Source: CBDAKK01 sp965196605 (GTDB taxonomy: Bacteria > Spirochaetota > Spirochaetia > WTKD01 > G963693115). From it: DNA of 64,000 nt. Shown here piece by piece: positions 62,932-64,000 of the stretch; the stretch's first letter is position 1, and the number at the start of each line of letters is the position of its first letter. The stretch spans positions 62,001 through 126,000 of the forward strand of contig CBDAKK010000008.1 in assembly GCA_965196605.1 (NCBI GenBank). Direction: 5' to 3'. The position numbers and the translations under genes were made by a program. The notes below the pieces were generated by a model, which was not told the origin of the DNA, searched no databases, and saw nothing but the letters and a program-made list of their open reading frames with translations.

Positions 62932-63696
62932 TTACGAGGGCTTTCTTAATATTTTGCGTACCTCCTTGCCCGTGGCTTTGCGTATTGCCTTTTCTACATC
63001 GCATAGCAAGCCCTGAAATACGCGCATGTCTATGCCGTTGGCGTGAATAATGCGTGTGCTGTCAAGCATCATGCCAACATGCCCTTTCCAAAAAACTAGG
63101 TCACCCGCTTGTAGCGGTGCCCCTTTGGCTATTTCGTTCCAGTTCATGGCTTGTTGCACACTTGTGTCCCGTGGAATTTCAACCCCACAGGCCTTGTAAA
63201 CCATTTGTACAAAGCCCGAGCAATCAATGCCATCATAGCCCTTGCCTCCCCACACATATGGCGTGCCTATGAAGGTTTTTGCAAGTTCGGCAAGGCCTTG
63301 CTGTTGCGGAGCAAGGTGTGGTGTATATATCCACCCAAGCGGAGTTTGCGAATACTGCTTTTCGGTTTTTAAAACGCGCACGCGTGAGTTAAGTGAAAGG
63401 TTGCATATGTGGTATGACTCAGTGTGGGCATTACCTCGCACGGGCGTAGCTGCTACAGACACTATGTGTGTGTATTCAATAACCTCACCAAGATCTTCCG
63501 TTTCTACATAGCCGCGGTAGGCGTCCCATGTGCTTTCGCACAACACCTTGCCGTGTGAGGTCTCGGGGAATACTTTCACAACTTCTCCGTACAAGTACTG
63601 ACTAATAGTCTCGTCGTCTTCTTGATTTCTCACGCGTGTAAATGGACTGTTTACCATGTACAGCGTGAATGGTGCTTGTGAATTTTCGTAGTTCAT
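62932..63696 (-). CDS. NlpC/P60-family peptidase with SH3-like domains
   Basis: Predicted peptidoglycan-fragment endopeptidase (gamma-D-Glu-diamino acid type), 254 aa. The N-terminal 120 residues form two SH3b-like domains. The catalytic domain has Cys in DGIDCSGFVQMVY, His in GHVGMML and the third residue in IIHANGIDM. No signal peptide, so it may act on imported muropeptides, as YkfC-type enzymes do. Start ATG follows AAGGAG. It converges on the RCC1 lipoprotein gene; I see no clear terminator between them. Confidence 0.9.
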   Translation of the reverse strand: MNYENSQAPFTLYMVNSPFTRVRNQEDDETISQYLYGEVVKVFPETSHGKVLCESTWDAYRGYVETEDLGEVIEYTHIVSVAATPVRGNAHTESYHICNLSLNSRVRVLKTEKQYSQTPLGWIYTPHLAPQQQGLAELAKTFIGTPYVWGGKGYDGIDCSGFVQMVYKACGVEIPRDTSVQQAMNWNEIAKGAPLQAGDLVFWKGHVGMMLDSTRIIHANGIDMRVFQGLLCDVEKAIRKATGKEVRKILRKPS

Positions 63697-64000
63697 AACA
63701 GCTCCTTAAGTACGCGTATTTATAAAATGCATAGTAAAATGAGTGTTAATTTACAATACTATAGTGATTTTTATGAGTGAATTACGGCATTTTTGTGTAA
63801 AAACACCGATGTGTTTCTTTGTCATTGTTTTTTTTTGTAGGGACGTGCGCCACAAAAAGAAAATATCAAGATGGATTTAGATTGTTGCGTGCAACGCAGG
63901 GAGAGTAAGAAAGAGGCACTACTGTCAAAACTAACAAGACTATATACGCTTGGTAACTTTGATATACTATCCATATTGGGACTTCTCCTCGATTCTTGAT
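63697..64000. other. Window-end stretch without a supported gene
   Basis: It contains the upstream region of the NlpC/P60 gene. Two small plus-strand frames occur: 63774-63881 (36 aa, with a hydrophobic FFVIVFFC stretch like a truncated lipoprotein signal) and 63871-63999 (42 aa). Neither has a ribosome site or recognisable sequence. Confidence 0.4.

Noticed and set aside
63871..63999. 42-codon frame at the window end
   Set aside because: No ribosome site, no recognisable motif, and it cannot be followed past the edge.
1..64000. tRNA or rRNA genes
   Set aside because: I looked through the intergenic stretches for TTCGA-arm and cloverleaf patterns and saw none; a covariance-model scan would be decisive.

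Overview
The window looks like chromosome of a host-associated spirochaete, most likely a Treponema. The evidence is: a class I lysyl-tRNA synthetase; an EF-G with the AHIDSGKTT G1 motif of the spirochaete/planctomycete/mitochondrial EFG1 type, encoded away from the str cluster; a tuf-S10-spc-alpha ribosomal block without adk, map or infA; several lipoproteins with relaxed spirochaetal lipoboxes; and frequent TTG/GTG starts. I cannot name a species from sequence alone.

Layout. 0-6 kb: the 3' end of a type I restriction hsdR, converging on fusA (minus), then a sugar-ABC ATPase gene (minus). 6-21 kb: a decaying catabolic island. It holds a truncated Fn3/NHL lipoprotein gene fused by a deletion or insertion scar to the 3' end of rhamnulokinase, L-rhamnose isomerase with an in-frame TAA near its end, an apparently intact class II aldolase, and a 2-oxoacid dehydrogenase set (E2, E3, fused E1 alpha/beta). 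The E1 gene is split by a 3,537-bp IS1595-family element (15547-19083) with matched inverted repeats and an 8-bp target duplication (aaaaaata). The element carries a complete single-chain restriction-modification gene as passenger, translationally coupled to its transposase. A second, unrelated single-chain RM gene lies just upstream, between E3 and E1. 21-24 kb: a Fic-family AMPylase followed by a 4 x 30-bp tandem repeat, an amino-acid racemase, and a gene-free repeat island.

24-51.7 kb: dense housekeeping sequence. It contains rho-rpmE, lnt (minus), surE, a TPR protein, a large TPR/NHL lipoprotein, the str-S10-spc-alpha ribosomal supercluster from rpsL to rplQ (with secY, rpoA and a short rpmJ), then a methyltransferase, rnhA, class I lysS, rpiA and a 2-hydroxyacid dehydrogenase. 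51.7-52.8 kb: a second repeat island. Its best-conserved 196-bp core is an inverted copy of the core at 23.6 kb, so the roughly 28 kb between them is flanked by inverted repeats. 52.8-60 kb: a tiny mS38/AURKAIP1-like basic protein gene, cdaA-cdaR (c-di-AMP synthesis), acpS, a DUF2225 gene, truA, a family 4 uracil-DNA glycosylase and priA. 60-64 kb: a large lipoprotein whose N-terminus is paralogous to the truncated one at 6 kb but which ends in seven RCC1 repeats, then an NlpC/P60 peptidase gene (minus) and an end region with nothing convincing.

How they fit together: the housekeeping blocks are intact and tightly packed, with overlapping stops and starts. The sugar-catabolism and dehydrogenase region is being inactivated by transposition, deletion and point mutation while restriction-modification and Fic genes collect there. 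The strongest discovery candidate is the transposon that mobilises a whole one-polypeptide RM enzyme.
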